DNA of 64,000 bases, taken from assembly GCF_004402535.1 (NCBI RefSeq), contig NZ_SOEY01000007.1:1-64000 (forward strand). The letters run 5' to 3'. This stretch comes from Cryobacterium glaciale. Lineage in GTDB: Bacteria > Actinomycetota > Actinomycetes > Actinomycetales > Microbacteriaceae. The notes below the pieces were generated by a model. It saw nothing but the letters and a program-made list of their open reading frames with translations. It did no database searches and was not told where the DNA came from. A program made the position numbers and the translations under genes. This document shows, piece after piece, positions 26,271 through 34,954 of this stretch (within the stretch, counting starts at the first letter, position 1; the number at the start of each line of letters is the position of its first letter).

Positions 26271-27346
26271 CACGGACACCGGTGCCGACACCGGTGCCGA
26301 CACCGGTGCCGACCCGTGAGGTCTGGATCGACGTCGCAAAGGGAATCGCGATCACCCTGGTCGTGCTCTATCACGCCATCATGTACCTCGACGAGGTCGG
26401 GTTAGCGGGCGCGCTCGCCCCGCTCAACCCGCTGTTCGACACGTTTCGCATGCCCCTGTTCTTCTTCATGTCGGGGATTCTGGCCGCGTCGGCCATCCGC
26501 TTGCCGTACTGGCGGTTGTTTCGCAAGCGGATGTCGCTGCTCCTGTATCTCTACATCGCCTGGGTCACCCTGCAGACGCTGTTTCTGCTCGCTCTGCCGC
26601 CGATCAGCCCGTCGGGAACGCCCAACGCCACCTGGGCCAGCCTCGTTACCCTGTTCGTGCGGCCCAGCTCCAACCTGTGGTTCATTTACGCCTTGCCGGT
26701 GTTTTTCACCCTGGCCTGGCTGCTGCGTCGGTGGCCGCCGCTGCTGCAGATCGCGCTCACCGCGGTCGTCGCGGTAATGTTCGGGGCCCAGCTGCTCCAC
26801 ACCGGCTCGCCCTGGGACAAAATGGGGAAGTACCTCGTGTTCTTCATCGCCGCGATCTATCTGGGGCCGATGGTACGTCGCCTCGTTCCCTTCGTGCGGT
26901 GGTGGCACGTTGCCCTGTTCTGCCTCGGCTACGCCGGCCTGGTCGTTGTCACCACGAAGTTGACACTCACCAGGGTTCCGTTCGTGCTGCTGGTGCTGAG
27001 CATATTCGCCGTCGTCGTCGGCATCACCGTTGCCGTGTTGCTCGCCCGTTTGCCGGCCTTCGATTTCGTGCGCTCGCTCGGCTCACGCACCCTGCCGATT
27101 TACCTCGTGCATACCCTTCCGATGACGGCACTCGCGGCCATTCTGGTCGCCTTCGACGTGCGGATTCCGCCCGCTATTGCGACCGTCCTGCCGCCACTGC
27201 TCTGCGCCGGTGCCATCATGCTCGCTCTGGCGCTGCACCGGCAGTTTCACGCGGTTCCGGGTGTCTTCACCGTGCCGGTCAAATCCTGGGCCAGCACCGC
27301 CCAGCGCGACGTGATCTCCCCGACACACACAGTTAATTTGACGTAA
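26267..27346 (+). CDS. acyltransferase family 3 membrane protein (2)
   Basis: A 359-residue second Acyl_transf_3 protein, similar in plan to its upstream neighbour. The signature is IDVAKGIAITLVVLYHAIMY near residue 20, then FRMPLFFFMSGILAAS near 60, with about ten membrane helices. Two adjacent acyltransferases suggest acylation at two positions or with two acyl groups. The first 17 residues contain PTPVPTPVPTPVP, encoded by three perfect 12-bp repeats, so this short tail can change length by slippage. Confidence 0.9.
   Translation: MTRTPVPTPVPTPVPTREVWIDVAKGIAITLVVLYHAIMYLDEVGLAGALAPLNPLFDTFRMPLFFFMSGILAASAIRLPYWRLFRKRMSLLLYLYIAWVTLQTLFLLALPPISPSGTPNATWASLVTLFVRPSSNLWFIYALPVFFTLAWLLRRWPPLLQIALTAVVAVMFGAQLLHTGSPWDKMGKYLVFFIAAIYLGPMVRRLVPFVRWWHVALFCLGYAGLVVVTTKLTLTRVPFVLLVLSIFAVVVGITVAVLLARLPAFDFVRSLGSRTLPIYLVHTLPMTALAAILVAFDVRIPPAIATVLPPLLCAGAIMLALALHRQFHAVPGVFTVPVKSWASTAQRDVISPTHTVNLT
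26275..26310 (+). repeat. three perfect 12-bp tandem repeats
   Basis: GACACCGGTGCC repeated three times without change, in frame, encoding the Pro-Thr-Val tail at the start of the second acyltransferase. Each unit is itself partly palindromic (ACCGGT). Confidence 0.9.
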
Positions 27347-27438
27347 ATTCATTTTTGGGTAACACTCAAATAACTATCGGTGACTCCCTGCGGTTGCCTC
27401 ATTCGCATACCCGAACGTGCACCACCCGAAAAGATTTC

Positions 27439-28500
27439 ATGACCGACCATATCTCACGTTCCCATCGCCGACCCCTCACCCTGACCCCGCCGCAGTCCCG
27501 TGGCGCTTCTCAACACGGTCCTGCCCTGCACCGTCTCGATCCGCCTCGTCCCGACCTCACCCGCCCAGATCTGCCCGGTGCCGTCCGTCTGGAGCGCAAG
27601 CGGGCCCGAACCACCGCGACCACACGAACCCCCACATTTGTGGCCGCCGCTACCCTTGCCCTCCTCATCCCGTTGGCCGGCCTGGCCGCTCCGGCCCAGG
27701 CCGCAACTGCCGGCATCGTTCGCAGTGCGACCGCGAGCGCCGGCACGACCGGAGTCCCCTCCGGTACGACCCTGAAGGTGCACAACGGCGACCTCAACAT
27801 CACCAAGGCCGGTACCGTCATCAGCGGCCTGGACATTCGCGGCCTGGTCAAGATCAACGCGATCAACGTGACCATCAAAAACTCGATCATTCGCGGACGA
27901 AGCGTCAGCGCTCCCGCTGCGCTGGTCAACAACCTCGGTGGCCGCTCCGGTCTGAAGATCATCGACTCGGAGTTGTACCCGTCCAAGCCGTCCCCCGATA
28001 TCAATGGCATCTACGGCTACAACTTCACGCTGACCCGCGTTGATATCCACGGCGTCATTGACGGTGTCCACGTGACCGGCAGCAACGTCACCATCGCGAA
28101 TTCGTGGCTCCACGGCAACCTGCACTACACGAGCGACCCGAACCAGGGTGGAAAACCCAGCCATGATGATTCCATCCAGATCCAAAAGGGCAGCAACATC
28201 AAGGTGTACGGCAGCACGCTGAGCGGGTCCCATAACGCCGGGGTCCAGATCACCCAGGACACCGGTGATGTTTCGAACTTCTCCTTCACGAACAACTTCG
28301 CCGACGGCGGAGCGTGCACCATCAACGTGGCCCAGAAATCGTATGGTCCCATCTACGGCACCGTCATCACGGACAACAAGTTCGGCCGGAACACCCGGAT
28401 TGCCAACTGCGCCGTTATCTCCCCCACCACGACCAAGATCAGCACGGCCCGCAACTACTACACACCTGACAGCAAGACGGTGTCAGTTCGCACCGGCTAG
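27439..28500 (+). CDS. secreted right-handed beta-helix protein (1)
   Basis: A 353-residue exported protein. A long basic N-region (about 60 residues) precedes a hydrophobic core and an AQA cleavage site near residue 88. The mature part is a parallel beta-helix: GTTLKVHNGDLNITKAGTV, repeated turns with IDIRG/ITIKNS-type rungs, then PSHDDSIQIQKGSNIKVYG. Pectate-lyase-like and polysaccharide-degrading proteins share this fold, but catalytic residues are not identified; an adhesive or structural role is equally possible. It ends FGRNTRIANCAV, with a pair of Cys able to bridge. Tandem paralogue of the next gene. Confidence 0.85.
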   Translation: MTDHISRSHRRPLTLTPPQSRGASQHGPALHRLDPPRPDLTRPDLPGAVRLERKRARTTATTRTPTFVAAATLALLIPLAGLAAPAQAATAGIVRSATASAGTTGVPSGTTLKVHNGDLNITKAGTVISGLDIRGLVKINAINVTIKNSIIRGRSVSAPAALVNNLGGRSGLKIIDSELYPSKPSPDINGIYGYNFTLTRVDIHGVIDGVHVTGSNVTIANSWLHGNLHYTSDPNQGGKPSHDDSIQIQKGSNIKVYGSTLSGSHNAGVQITQDTGDVSNFSFTNNFADGGACTINVAQKSYGPIYGTVITDNKFGRNTRIANCAVISPTTTKISTARNYYTPDSKTVSVRTG

Positions 28501-28738
28501 ACCTCCCTGCCCCCGTGATTCGCGCGGTGCGCCTTGGACGGCGTGCCTCTGCGGCGCGACCCTCGGTGCCCCCGAATCGGGCTGGCACTTCGCGCTTCAG
28601 CGCGCGCTTCAAGGTATTCATAACCTTCCGTTTGACCCGCTCCTGGCGATACGGAATGCTGTACCCACGACCGGCGGCTCCCTTCAGCTGCCCCGCCCAA
28701 CACGTCCCGAAACGTGTGCAGGACACGAAATTACGTAC

Positions 28739-29947
28739 ATGAAACTCAACCCGATTCAGACCGAAGGCTTATCCGCCCCCCAAAAAGCTCGGTCCCCGTT
28801 CCGTCGTGCGCGCACGACGGCAATCGCCGCTGTGGCGCTGGGACTTACCGGCGCATTCATTGGAATCGCTCCCGCCCAGGCCGCACAAGAGGCAGGGGAG
28901 AACTCCACGATCACGCCGTGGGGTGCAGAGCCCGCCGAGCCCCCCGTAGATGAAAGCACCCCGGGAACGGGCCTGACCCCGGCCCAATTGCGCTGGCTCC
29001 TGGCGCGGCTATTTCCGCCGGTGGCTCCCACACCGGAACCGATTGTGGCCCCCGCGCCTCGACCAGCGCCGGTACCGGCGCCTGCTCCCGTCCCGGCCCC
29101 GGCTCCCGCTCCGCTCCCCGCCCCGGTGCCGGTCCCAGCCCCCGTCCCCGTCCCCACGCCGCCCTCGACGGGAGGCACGCCGAACGCCGGCAATACTGGA
29201 GTGCCGGCCGGCACAACGTTGACGGTTCACAACGGTGACCTGACGATCACCCAAGCCGGAACCGTGATTGACGGCCTCGACATTCGTGGCATGGTCAAGA
29301 TCCAAGCGCCCAATGTCACCATCAAGAACTCGATCGTGCGTGGGCGAGACCTCAGCGGTCCGATGGCCCTCATTGGCAATCTCGGCGGCTATGAAAATTT
29401 GCGCATCATTGACACCGAGCTGTTTCCCTCGAAACCGTCAGCCGACGTCCAAGGAATCTACGGCTATAACTTTGAGGCAACCCGCCTCAATATTCACGGT
29501 GTCATTGACGGTATTCACCTGACCGGCGGAAACGTCGCGATCACGGACTCGTGGGTGCATGACAATCTGCACTACGACCGAGACCCGAATCAGGGCGGAA
29601 CGCCGAGCCACGATGATTCCATCCAGATTCAGGAAGGGGCAAACATTCGCATCGACGGCAATCGACTGACCGATGCGTGGAATGCCTCTGTGCAGGTCAC
29701 CCAGGACCGTGGTGACGTGTCTAATCTCACCATCACGAACAACATCGCTGACGGTGGGGGATGCTCGATCAACCTTGCCGAGAAAGCGTACGGTCCCCTG
29801 CAAGGCGTGGTCATCAGCGACAACACCTTTGGCCGCAACACTCGGGTCGACGATTGCGCGGTGATAGCCCAGTCGTCGACGAAGGTGCAGATGGCGCGTA
29901 ACTACTACACGCCCGACGACACCCTCGTGGTGGTGCACCCCGGGTAA
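28739..29947 (+). CDS. secreted right-handed beta-helix protein (2), with Pro-rich linker
   Basis: A 402-residue exported protein paralogous to its upstream neighbour across the whole beta-helix (shared GVPAGTTLTVHNGDL, RDPNQGGTPSHDDSIQIQ and FGRNTR motifs). A signal peptide ends at about residue 48. Between it and the helix, residues 90-145 form a Pro/Ala/Val-rich spacer of alternating P-x dipeptides, absent from paralogue 1. Such spacers pass through the cell wall. The 238 bp between the two genes show no shared promoter that I can define. A strong terminator follows. Confidence 0.86.
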   Translation: MKLNPIQTEGLSAPQKARSPFRRARTTAIAAVALGLTGAFIGIAPAQAAQEAGENSTITPWGAEPAEPPVDESTPGTGLTPAQLRWLLARLFPPVAPTPEPIVAPAPRPAPVPAPAPVPAPAPAPLPAPVPVPAPVPVPTPPSTGGTPNAGNTGVPAGTTLTVHNGDLTITQAGTVIDGLDIRGMVKIQAPNVTIKNSIVRGRDLSGPMALIGNLGGYENLRIIDTELFPSKPSADVQGIYGYNFEATRLNIHGVIDGIHLTGGNVAITDSWVHDNLHYDRDPNQGGTPSHDDSIQIQEGANIRIDGNRLTDAWNASVQVTQDRGDVSNLTITNNIADGGGCSINLAEKAYGPLQGVVISDNTFGRNTRVDDCAVIAQSSTKVQMARNYYTPDDTLVVVHPG

Positions 29948-30001
29948 CCGGCCCGATCAGCACCAGTCCTGTTCAGTAAGTCAGCTCCATCACAAGGGCA
30001 C

Positions 30002-30040
30002 AGGGGCGGATTCTCGTGCAGTGCACGAGAATCCGCCCCT
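30002..30040. terminator. bidirectional terminator between beta-helix and cytidylyltransferase genes
   Basis: 19-bp perfect inverted repeat (AGGGGCGGATTCTCGTGCA at 30002-30020, complement at 30022-30040) between convergent stops at 29947 and 30069. The central bases would open as a small loop. No long T-run on either side. Confidence 0.8.
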
Positions 30041-30068
30041 CTCGTGGTGAAAGGACGAGCGGCAGGCT

Positions 30069-30584
30069 CTACGAGGTGCCCTCGATCGCCTGGGACTGCC
30101 AGCGGGAGGCGGCATCCGGTCGTGTCAGCGCGTTAAGCGCTCGGCGGAGCATCGTGCTCGAAGTGTTGACCGTGTACGGAAAATAGACGACGTCCACACC
30201 GACAGCGGCGAACTCACACTCGAGACGGGTGCCTCTCGGTGTGCCGCGCCAGTCGTCGCCCTTGAAGAACACGTCGAACCGCAGTTGGCGCCAGGTCTCC
30301 ATTTTGTCTTCAACGACTTCGGCGACGGCCTCGTCGACGAAGGAGATGTGCCGCACGATCTCAAGGCGCTCGAACAGCGGGACCACGGGCGTGATGCCCT
30401 TCGTCAACTCGAGCATCTCATCGGAGACGACACCGGCAATCAAGTAATCGCACTGGCTCTTGGCGTGCTTGAGAATATTGAGGTGCCCCACGTGAAAGAG
30501 GTCAAACCCGCCGGCGGCGTACCCGATGCGGAGGGGGCTAACCCCGTCGGTGCCGGAATGGGAGACAGGCTGTTCTGTGGCCAT
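30069..30584 (-). CDS. cytidylyltransferase family protein (TagD/GCT-like)
   Basis: A 171-residue nucleotidyltransferase. The HxGH-type site is GGFDLFHVGHLNILKHAK near residue 30, and the conserved RLEIVRHISFVD, FFKGDDWRG and SSTMLRR (ISSTxIR-like) motifs follow. Relatives make CDP-glycerol or similar CDP-alcohols from CTP and an alcohol phosphate. It is monocistronic and convergent with the beta-helix genes. A CDP-alcohol phosphotransferase lies 13 kb away in the same locus and could use its product. Exact substrate unknown. Confidence 0.83.
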   Translation of the reverse strand: MATEQPVSHSGTDGVSPLRIGYAAGGFDLFHVGHLNILKHAKSQCDYLIAGVVSDEMLELTKGITPVVPLFERLEIVRHISFVDEAVAEVVEDKMETWRQLRFDVFFKGDDWRGTPRGTRLECEFAAVGVDVVYFPYTVNTSSTMLRRALNALTRPDAASRWQSQAIEGTS

Positions 30585-30754
30585 CGGGTGCTCGGATTTC
30601 TCTCAGGCTGCCCCGCGAGCGCGGCAGAATTCGGGGAGGAGAGGGTAGGGGAGGTAATGAGGAATCCTAACGTCTATCCGGCGCCGTGACTAGGAGTGCA
30701 GGGAAGCGTGTTCGACTGCGGCCGAATCCATCGCGTCAACTTCGCCGCCACGGG

Positions 30755-30782
30755 TTGGGGGAAAATAGAATCTGAGTATAAT
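30755..30782 (+). promoter_or_regulatory. predicted promoter of the first beta-propeller gene
   Basis: TTGGGG (30755-30760), a 16-bp spacer and consensus TATAAT (30777-30782), 53 bp before the ATG at 30835. Confidence 0.6.
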
Positions 30783-30834
30783 TCCACAACTGCGGGGCTG
30801 TTCGAGGCCAGCGATCAAGAGATGAGGCCGTTAT

Positions 30835-32700
30835 ATGTTGTGGCGATTCCGTTCTCCCGTGACAGCCGTTGTTGCTGCGGCAGTACTTGCCGGTGCGATA
30901 TTTACCGGGACGGGAGCGGCCCAGGCCGACACGTCGCCCCCCAGTTCTTCCACTCCCACGACCGTTGCAGCGGATGCCCTGCCCACAGCTCAAATCAACG
31001 GGGTGGTGTGGTCGCAAGTAATCGTTGGAAACACCGTCTACGTCGGGGGCGAATTCACGAGGGCTCGTCCGGCTGGGGCATCCGCCGGTACCAGCGAAGT
31101 GTCACGCAACAACCTCATGGCCTACAACCTGTCGACCGGGGTGATGACGTCGTTCAACCCCAGCCTGAACGGTGTCGTGCGGGCGATCACCGCGTCTCCC
31201 GACGGATCGCGGATCTACGTCGGTGGCGGTTTCAGCACCGTGGGCGGCGTCGCGCGCACTCGGCTCGCTGCGTTCAGCACGGTGACCGGGGCGCTTCTGC
31301 CCGACTGGAAGCCGACGGCGAACGGCACGGTGCGGGCCCTGGGGGCCTACGGAAGCACGGTGTACGCCGGCGGAAGCTTTACTTCGGTTAGCGGGCAGAG
31401 TCGCCAGAGGGCGGCCTCGTTCCACAGCTCCACCGGTGCGGTGGAAACCTGGAAGGGCACCATTCCCAACGGCGCCGTCAATGCGCTGACGATCTCACCG
31501 AACGGTGACCGCGTCGTCATCGGCGGTTCGTTCACTTCCTACAACGGTGGCACCACCCCCGGCTACGGGATGGCCGCCACGAACTCGAGCACCGGTGCCG
31601 CCATGACCTGGAACATCGGCAAGCTGATCAAGAACGCCGGTACAAACGGTGCAATCCTGTCGCTCACGTCTGATGTCGACGGCGTGTACGGTACCGGCTA
31701 CGACTTCGGCTCCGGTGCCATGTTCGAGGGGACCTTCCGGGCGAGTTGGAGCAGCGGCAACACCGTCTGGATCGAAGACTGCCACGGCGACACCTATTCG
31801 GCAGTACCGGTCGGCAACGTCGTCTACACCACCGCCCACGCCCACTTCTGCGGCAATATCGGAGGGTTCCCGGAGACGAACCCGCGCAGTTATCACCGCA
31901 CATTGACCTTCAGCAAGGCCGCCACCTGCACGATCGGTCGAAACGTGACCGGCGGCAGCTACTTCAACTTTGAAGGTCGGCCCTGCCCCACGCTGTTGGC
32001 GTTCTATCCAGACATCAACACGGGCACCTACACCGGTCAGGGTCAGGGGCCGTGGAACGTCGCAGCCAACTCCCAGTACGTGCTCTACGGGGGCGAGTTC
32101 ACCATCGTGAACAACAAGCGGCAGCAGGGACTCACCCGCTTCGCCGTGTCGTCCATCGCGCCCGATAAGGAGGGTCCCAAGGCCACGGGCACCAGTTTTC
32201 AGCCCACGCTCAGTACCCCGAGCGCCAATTCCGTGAAGGTCACCTGGAAGTCCAATTACGACCGCGATAACGAGCAGCTCACCTACCAGGTATTGCGCAA
32301 TGGTGTCGTCGTGCGCATGCAAACCGGGCTGTCGACTGACTGGAAGCGGCCAACCATCAGCTGGACCGACACCGGACGATCGGGAGGCACGACGTACACC
32401 TATCAGGTGCGGGCAACTGATCCGTTCGGTAATACGGTGACCGGTTCGTCGGCGAGCATTAGAGCGACCGGCGCGGCGAACAAGGAGGCTGCAGACGAGA
32501 CCATTACGCCGAATGCCCCGGCAGAGGCCCCCGACGCACCGTTGACGCCGGATATTGTCCCGGTGCCGGAGACGGTGCCAGCCCCGGAGGTCGTGCCAGG
32601 CCCGGAGGTGGTGCCGGTGCCGGAGGTGAATCCGGATCCGGGCCTCAAGCCCTTGCCGGATGACGTGCCGGCGCCGATCCCTGAGGTGCCAGCCGCCTAG
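30835..32700 (+). CDS. secreted beta-propeller/FN3 protein with Pro-rich tail
   Basis: A 621-residue exported protein. A signal peptide ends AQA near residue 31. Residues about 45-450 hold a repeat-rich beta-propeller-like domain (delta-60/DUF5122-type repeats such as IYVGGGFSTVGGVARTRLAAF and VVIGGSFTSYNG). A fibronectin type III domain (about 455-545) opens KVTWKSNYDRDNEQLTYQV. The last 65 residues repeat PVPE/PAPE/PGPE motifs, an acidic Pro-rich tail with no sortase signal. GAGG lies 8 bases before the ATG. Paralogue of the 1195-residue protein at 34955. Role in matrix or adhesion is inferred from context. Confidence 0.85.
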   Translation: MLWRFRSPVTAVVAAAVLAGAIFTGTGAAQADTSPPSSSTPTTVAADALPTAQINGVVWSQVIVGNTVYVGGEFTRARPAGASAGTSEVSRNNLMAYNLSTGVMTSFNPSLNGVVRAITASPDGSRIYVGGGFSTVGGVARTRLAAFSTVTGALLPDWKPTANGTVRALGAYGSTVYAGGSFTSVSGQSRQRAASFHSSTGAVETWKGTIPNGAVNALTISPNGDRVVIGGSFTSYNGGTTPGYGMAATNSSTGAAMTWNIGKLIKNAGTNGAILSLTSDVDGVYGTGYDFGSGAMFEGTFRASWSSGNTVWIEDCHGDTYSAVPVGNVVYTTAHAHFCGNIGGFPETNPRSYHRTLTFSKAATCTIGRNVTGGSYFNFEGRPCPTLLAFYPDINTGTYTGQGQGPWNVAANSQYVLYGGEFTIVNNKRQQGLTRFAVSSIAPDKEGPKATGTSFQPTLSTPSANSVKVTWKSNYDRDNEQLTYQVLRNGVVVRMQTGLSTDWKRPTISWTDTGRSGGTTYTYQVRATDPFGNTVTGSSASIRATGAANKEAADETITPNAPAEAPDAPLTPDIVPVPETVPAPEVVPGPEVVPVPEVNPDPGLKPLPDDVPAPIPEVPAA

Positions 32701-32741
32701 GTGGGGCGGCGCTCGCGCCGATCGGCCGTGCACTGCACAAA

Positions 32742-32780
32742 TCTGAGGGAACCGCCCGTCAGCCGGGCGGTTCCCTCAGA
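32742..32780. terminator. bidirectional terminator
   Basis: 17-bp perfect stem (TCTGAGGGAACCGCCCG at 32742-32758, complement at 32764-32780) with loop TCAGC, between convergent stops at 32700 and 32797. Confidence 0.85.
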
Positions 32781-32796
32781 CTTGCTGACGCCTGTG

Positions 32797-33870
32797 CTAG
32801 CTGCGCGCGATGACCTGGGCGATGAGGGTGCGGCGGCGATCCTGGGAGAACAGCGGGTTTACCTGGGCTGGCTCTGGCAGGGGGGCGCGTGCCTTGAGCG
32901 CCACGGCCAGACGGACCAGGGCTGCCGTGATGTCGTGGTCGGGGTGATCGGTGCGGGGCACTCCGAGGCCTCCGACGACCGGAAGGACTTCTCCCGCGCC
33001 GCCGTCCGCGAAGCCGACCGACCGGACGCCGACCCGCCAGGCTTCGATCGGCACCAGGCCGAACGGTTCCGGTGTTGACGGAAAACACGCCACGGCATCA
33101 ATCTCCTTGGCGATCGCCGCCACCGAGGCCGCTTCACCGCGGTACTCGATGCGGGGGTCGCTGCGCACCAGCGCCTGCACGGCCTGCAAGGCCTCGTCCT
33201 GACCGGGGTAGGGTGCGCCGAAGAGGAGAAGCCGCCACCCGGCTCCGGACAGCGCCGACGATTGGAAGGCCGTGGCGACCTCCAGGTGCCCCTTGTGTCC
33301 GTTGACCCGCCCGACGACGGCCAGCGTGAGCGGATCATGCACGGACCGGTCAGGCACCGCCTCGACAGCCCGGAACACCGGCGACGTCACCGTCAGTCGA
33401 TCCCGGCCAACGCCCTGGTCGTGCAACCAGGCGGCTGTGGCTTCACTGCACGCGCACACCGGAAAGGCGCCGGAGGCCAGCAATGTTCGAACGAGAAGAC
33501 CGCCGACACGGCCGAGCAAGAGCTCGTGCACGGAGACGTAGAACCGCCGGCGTCGCAGCCGCAGCACGGGAATATACGCGCTCAGGGCCAGCGTCCACAG
33601 CACCACGACGTCGGCACGGGCCACGTCGTGGCGCAGGGTGAGCGGGTGCAGCAGATCGGTCAACTTGCTGCGCCGCAACACCACCAAGGACGGATCAATG
33701 ACGACCGACACCGCGGCACCGAATGGGGCCAGGTCGGTGGCCAACGGGCCGGCGTGAGGAACCACGACCAGCACCTCGTGCCCGAGGCTCACCAGACACT
33801 CCACTTCCTGACAGAGCACCTTGGAGGCGCCGTAGGCATCATTACTGCCGTGCAGAATGGCAATCTTCAT
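32797..33870 (-). CDS. family 4 glycosyltransferase
   Basis: A 357-residue GT-B transferase. The N-terminal domain opens MKIAILHGSNDAYGASKVL. The donor-binding domain has AVVGRVNGHKGHLEVATAF near residue 190 and the E-x7-E region as PEPFGLVPIEAW near 285. I chose ATG 33870; an in-frame GTG or ATG further upstream (to 33957) would add residues that look noncoding. Single leftward gene between two convergent or divergent secreted-protein units. Donor unknown. Confidence 0.87.
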   Translation of the reverse strand: MKIAILHGSNDAYGASKVLCQEVECLVSLGHEVLVVVPHAGPLATDLAPFGAAVSVVIDPSLVVLRRSKLTDLLHPLTLRHDVARADVVVLWTLALSAYIPVLRLRRRRFYVSVHELLLGRVGGLLVRTLLASGAFPVCACSEATAAWLHDQGVGRDRLTVTSPVFRAVEAVPDRSVHDPLTLAVVGRVNGHKGHLEVATAFQSSALSGAGWRLLLFGAPYPGQDEALQAVQALVRSDPRIEYRGEAASVAAIAKEIDAVACFPSTPEPFGLVPIEAWRVGVRSVGFADGGAGEVLPVVGGLGVPRTDHPDHDITAALVRLAVALKARAPLPEPAQVNPLFSQDRRRTLIAQVIARS

Positions 33871-33951
33871 GTCTCGGGCCTCGTTGGTCTCATGGTCGTT
33901 GAATGCCGGGCGGTTTCGGTTTTCCACACACTGTACAGGGTGAGCGGATGC

Positions 33952-33997
33952 CCCCATACGGGGTTCACCTGCCCCCTAGGAATGAGGGTGAACTCCG
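33952..33997. promoter_or_regulatory. operator-like palindromes in a divergent control region
   Basis: CCCC-ATAC-GGGG at 33952-33963 is merged with a longer inverted repeat, CGGGGTTCACC (33959-33969) and GGTGAACTCCG (33987-33997), 10 of 11 pairs matching. Between the arms lies CCCCCTAGGAATGAGGG. The block sits between the GT4 gene (start 33870) and a hypothetical gene (start 34094), just upstream of a possible -10 TATTAA at 34000-34005. Confidence 0.55.
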
Positions 33998-34093
33998 TGT
34001 ATTAATGGCTGCACCACTTTTAGAGCTGCGCCATTTTTCCTGAACCACGAACCTGCCCCGATCGCGACCAGCCGAGCAACCTGGAGTTCCAAC

Positions 34094-34819
34094 ATGTCAG
34101 TGCGCCACCCCGCCCCGGACAACACCGGCCCAGCCTCGGGCCCGGGGTCGACCACTCGGCGGCGCGTCTGGTGGATCATCGCATCCGCTGCACTCGCCGT
34201 GCTCGTTGTCGTTCTCGTCGTTGCCGGGGTCGCGTCCTCCAACGGGACCGCCCCGGACGCGGCGGGAATCAGTGCGAGTTCCACGCCGAGCCCGCGGGCA
34301 ACCGCGACGATGCCCTCGACGCCGAGCGCGGTGCCCTCGCCTCCTCCGACCGCCATTACGCCCCCGACTGAGGCTGCTCCGGCGCCGACCGAAGCCGCGG
34401 GGGAACTGGTTCCGCCCGCCGCGCAGGCTCCAGTGCCGCTCACCGAACCCGCCGCGGCCGTGCCCGGCGTGGTTTTCGGCGTCGGTGCGGTCGAAGCGGT
34501 CCACGGGGTTGCACGCGGACCAGGCGAGGTGGGTGGACCATCCCTGCGCTTCACCGTGACGGTGCGCAACGAAACGTCCGACACCGTTTCTCTGGCGTCG
34601 ACGGTCGTCAACCTGTTTTTTGGCCCCGACCAGAGCCCCGCCACCGAGCTGACGTCTTCGGGCGGTGCGCCGTTCCCCGCATCGGTAGCGCCGGGCGCTA
34701 CCCAGCAGGGAGTCTTCGTTTTCGCCGTGCCGTCTGACCAGCGCGACCAGGTGCGCATCGCCGTGGATTACTCGGTCGGTGTGCCGATCGTGCTGTTCGA
34801 GGGCGCTGCACCGCGCTGA
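34094..34819 (+). CDS. membrane-anchored protein with an Ig-like (DUF4352-type) domain
   Basis: A 241-residue protein of unknown function. A short basic cytoplasmic N terminus (TTRRRVWW) is followed by one transmembrane helix (about 28-50). A Ser/Thr/Pro/Ala-rich spacer (about 52-130) looks like a wall-spanning, possibly glycosylated stalk. The C-terminal 110 residues form a beta-rich domain, FTVTVRNETSDTVSLASTVVNLFF, then APGATQQGVFVFAVP, which resembles the Ig-like DUF4352/TRF2-type fold of lipoproteins. Anchored outside the cell. Its own promoter region carries the palindromes at 33952-33997. Confidence 0.75.
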   Translation: MSVRHPAPDNTGPASGPGSTTRRRVWWIIASAALAVLVVVLVVAGVASSNGTAPDAAGISASSTPSPRATATMPSTPSAVPSPPPTAITPPTEAAPAPTEAAGELVPPAAQAPVPLTEPAAAVPGVVFGVGAVEAVHGVARGPGEVGGPSLRFTVTVRNETSDTVSLASTVVNLFFGPDQSPATELTSSGGAPFPASVAPGATQQGVFVFAVPSDQRDQVRIAVDYSVGVPIVLFEGAAPR

Positions 34820-34852
34820 CCCGGGCCAGCCGAAAGCGGCCAGGACGTTGTG

Positions 34853-34896
34853 CCCCGGATAGGGGGCATCCATCAGTGAAAGATTCTCACTATACT
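34853..34896 (+). promoter_or_regulatory. promoter with CCCC-GGATA-GGGG site upstream of the giant secreted protein
   Basis: CCCC-GGATA-GGGG at 34853-34865 lies next to the expected -35 position of a -10 TATACT at 34891-34896. No good -35 is visible, which fits an activator-dependent promoter with the palindrome centred about 44 bp before the likely transcription start. Translation starts at 34955. Confidence 0.5.
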
Positions 34897-34954
34897 CCGA
34901 TGAATGCGGTGGCTACCCGACGCCCCTGCGCCTCGTTTCGAGTAAGGAATCTTC

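Noticed and set aside
26275..26310. CRISPR-like repeat array
   Set aside because: Three contiguous 12-bp units without spacers, inside a coding frame; no cas genes in the window.
28265..28738. Upstream extension of the second beta-helix protein into the first gene
   Set aside because: The open frame continues, but a signal peptide begins right after ATG 28739 and the upstream part overlaps the first gene's coding sequence.
32520..32700. Pro-rich tail as a sortase-anchored wall signal
   Set aside because: No LPxTG-like motif, no terminal hydrophobic helix or basic end.
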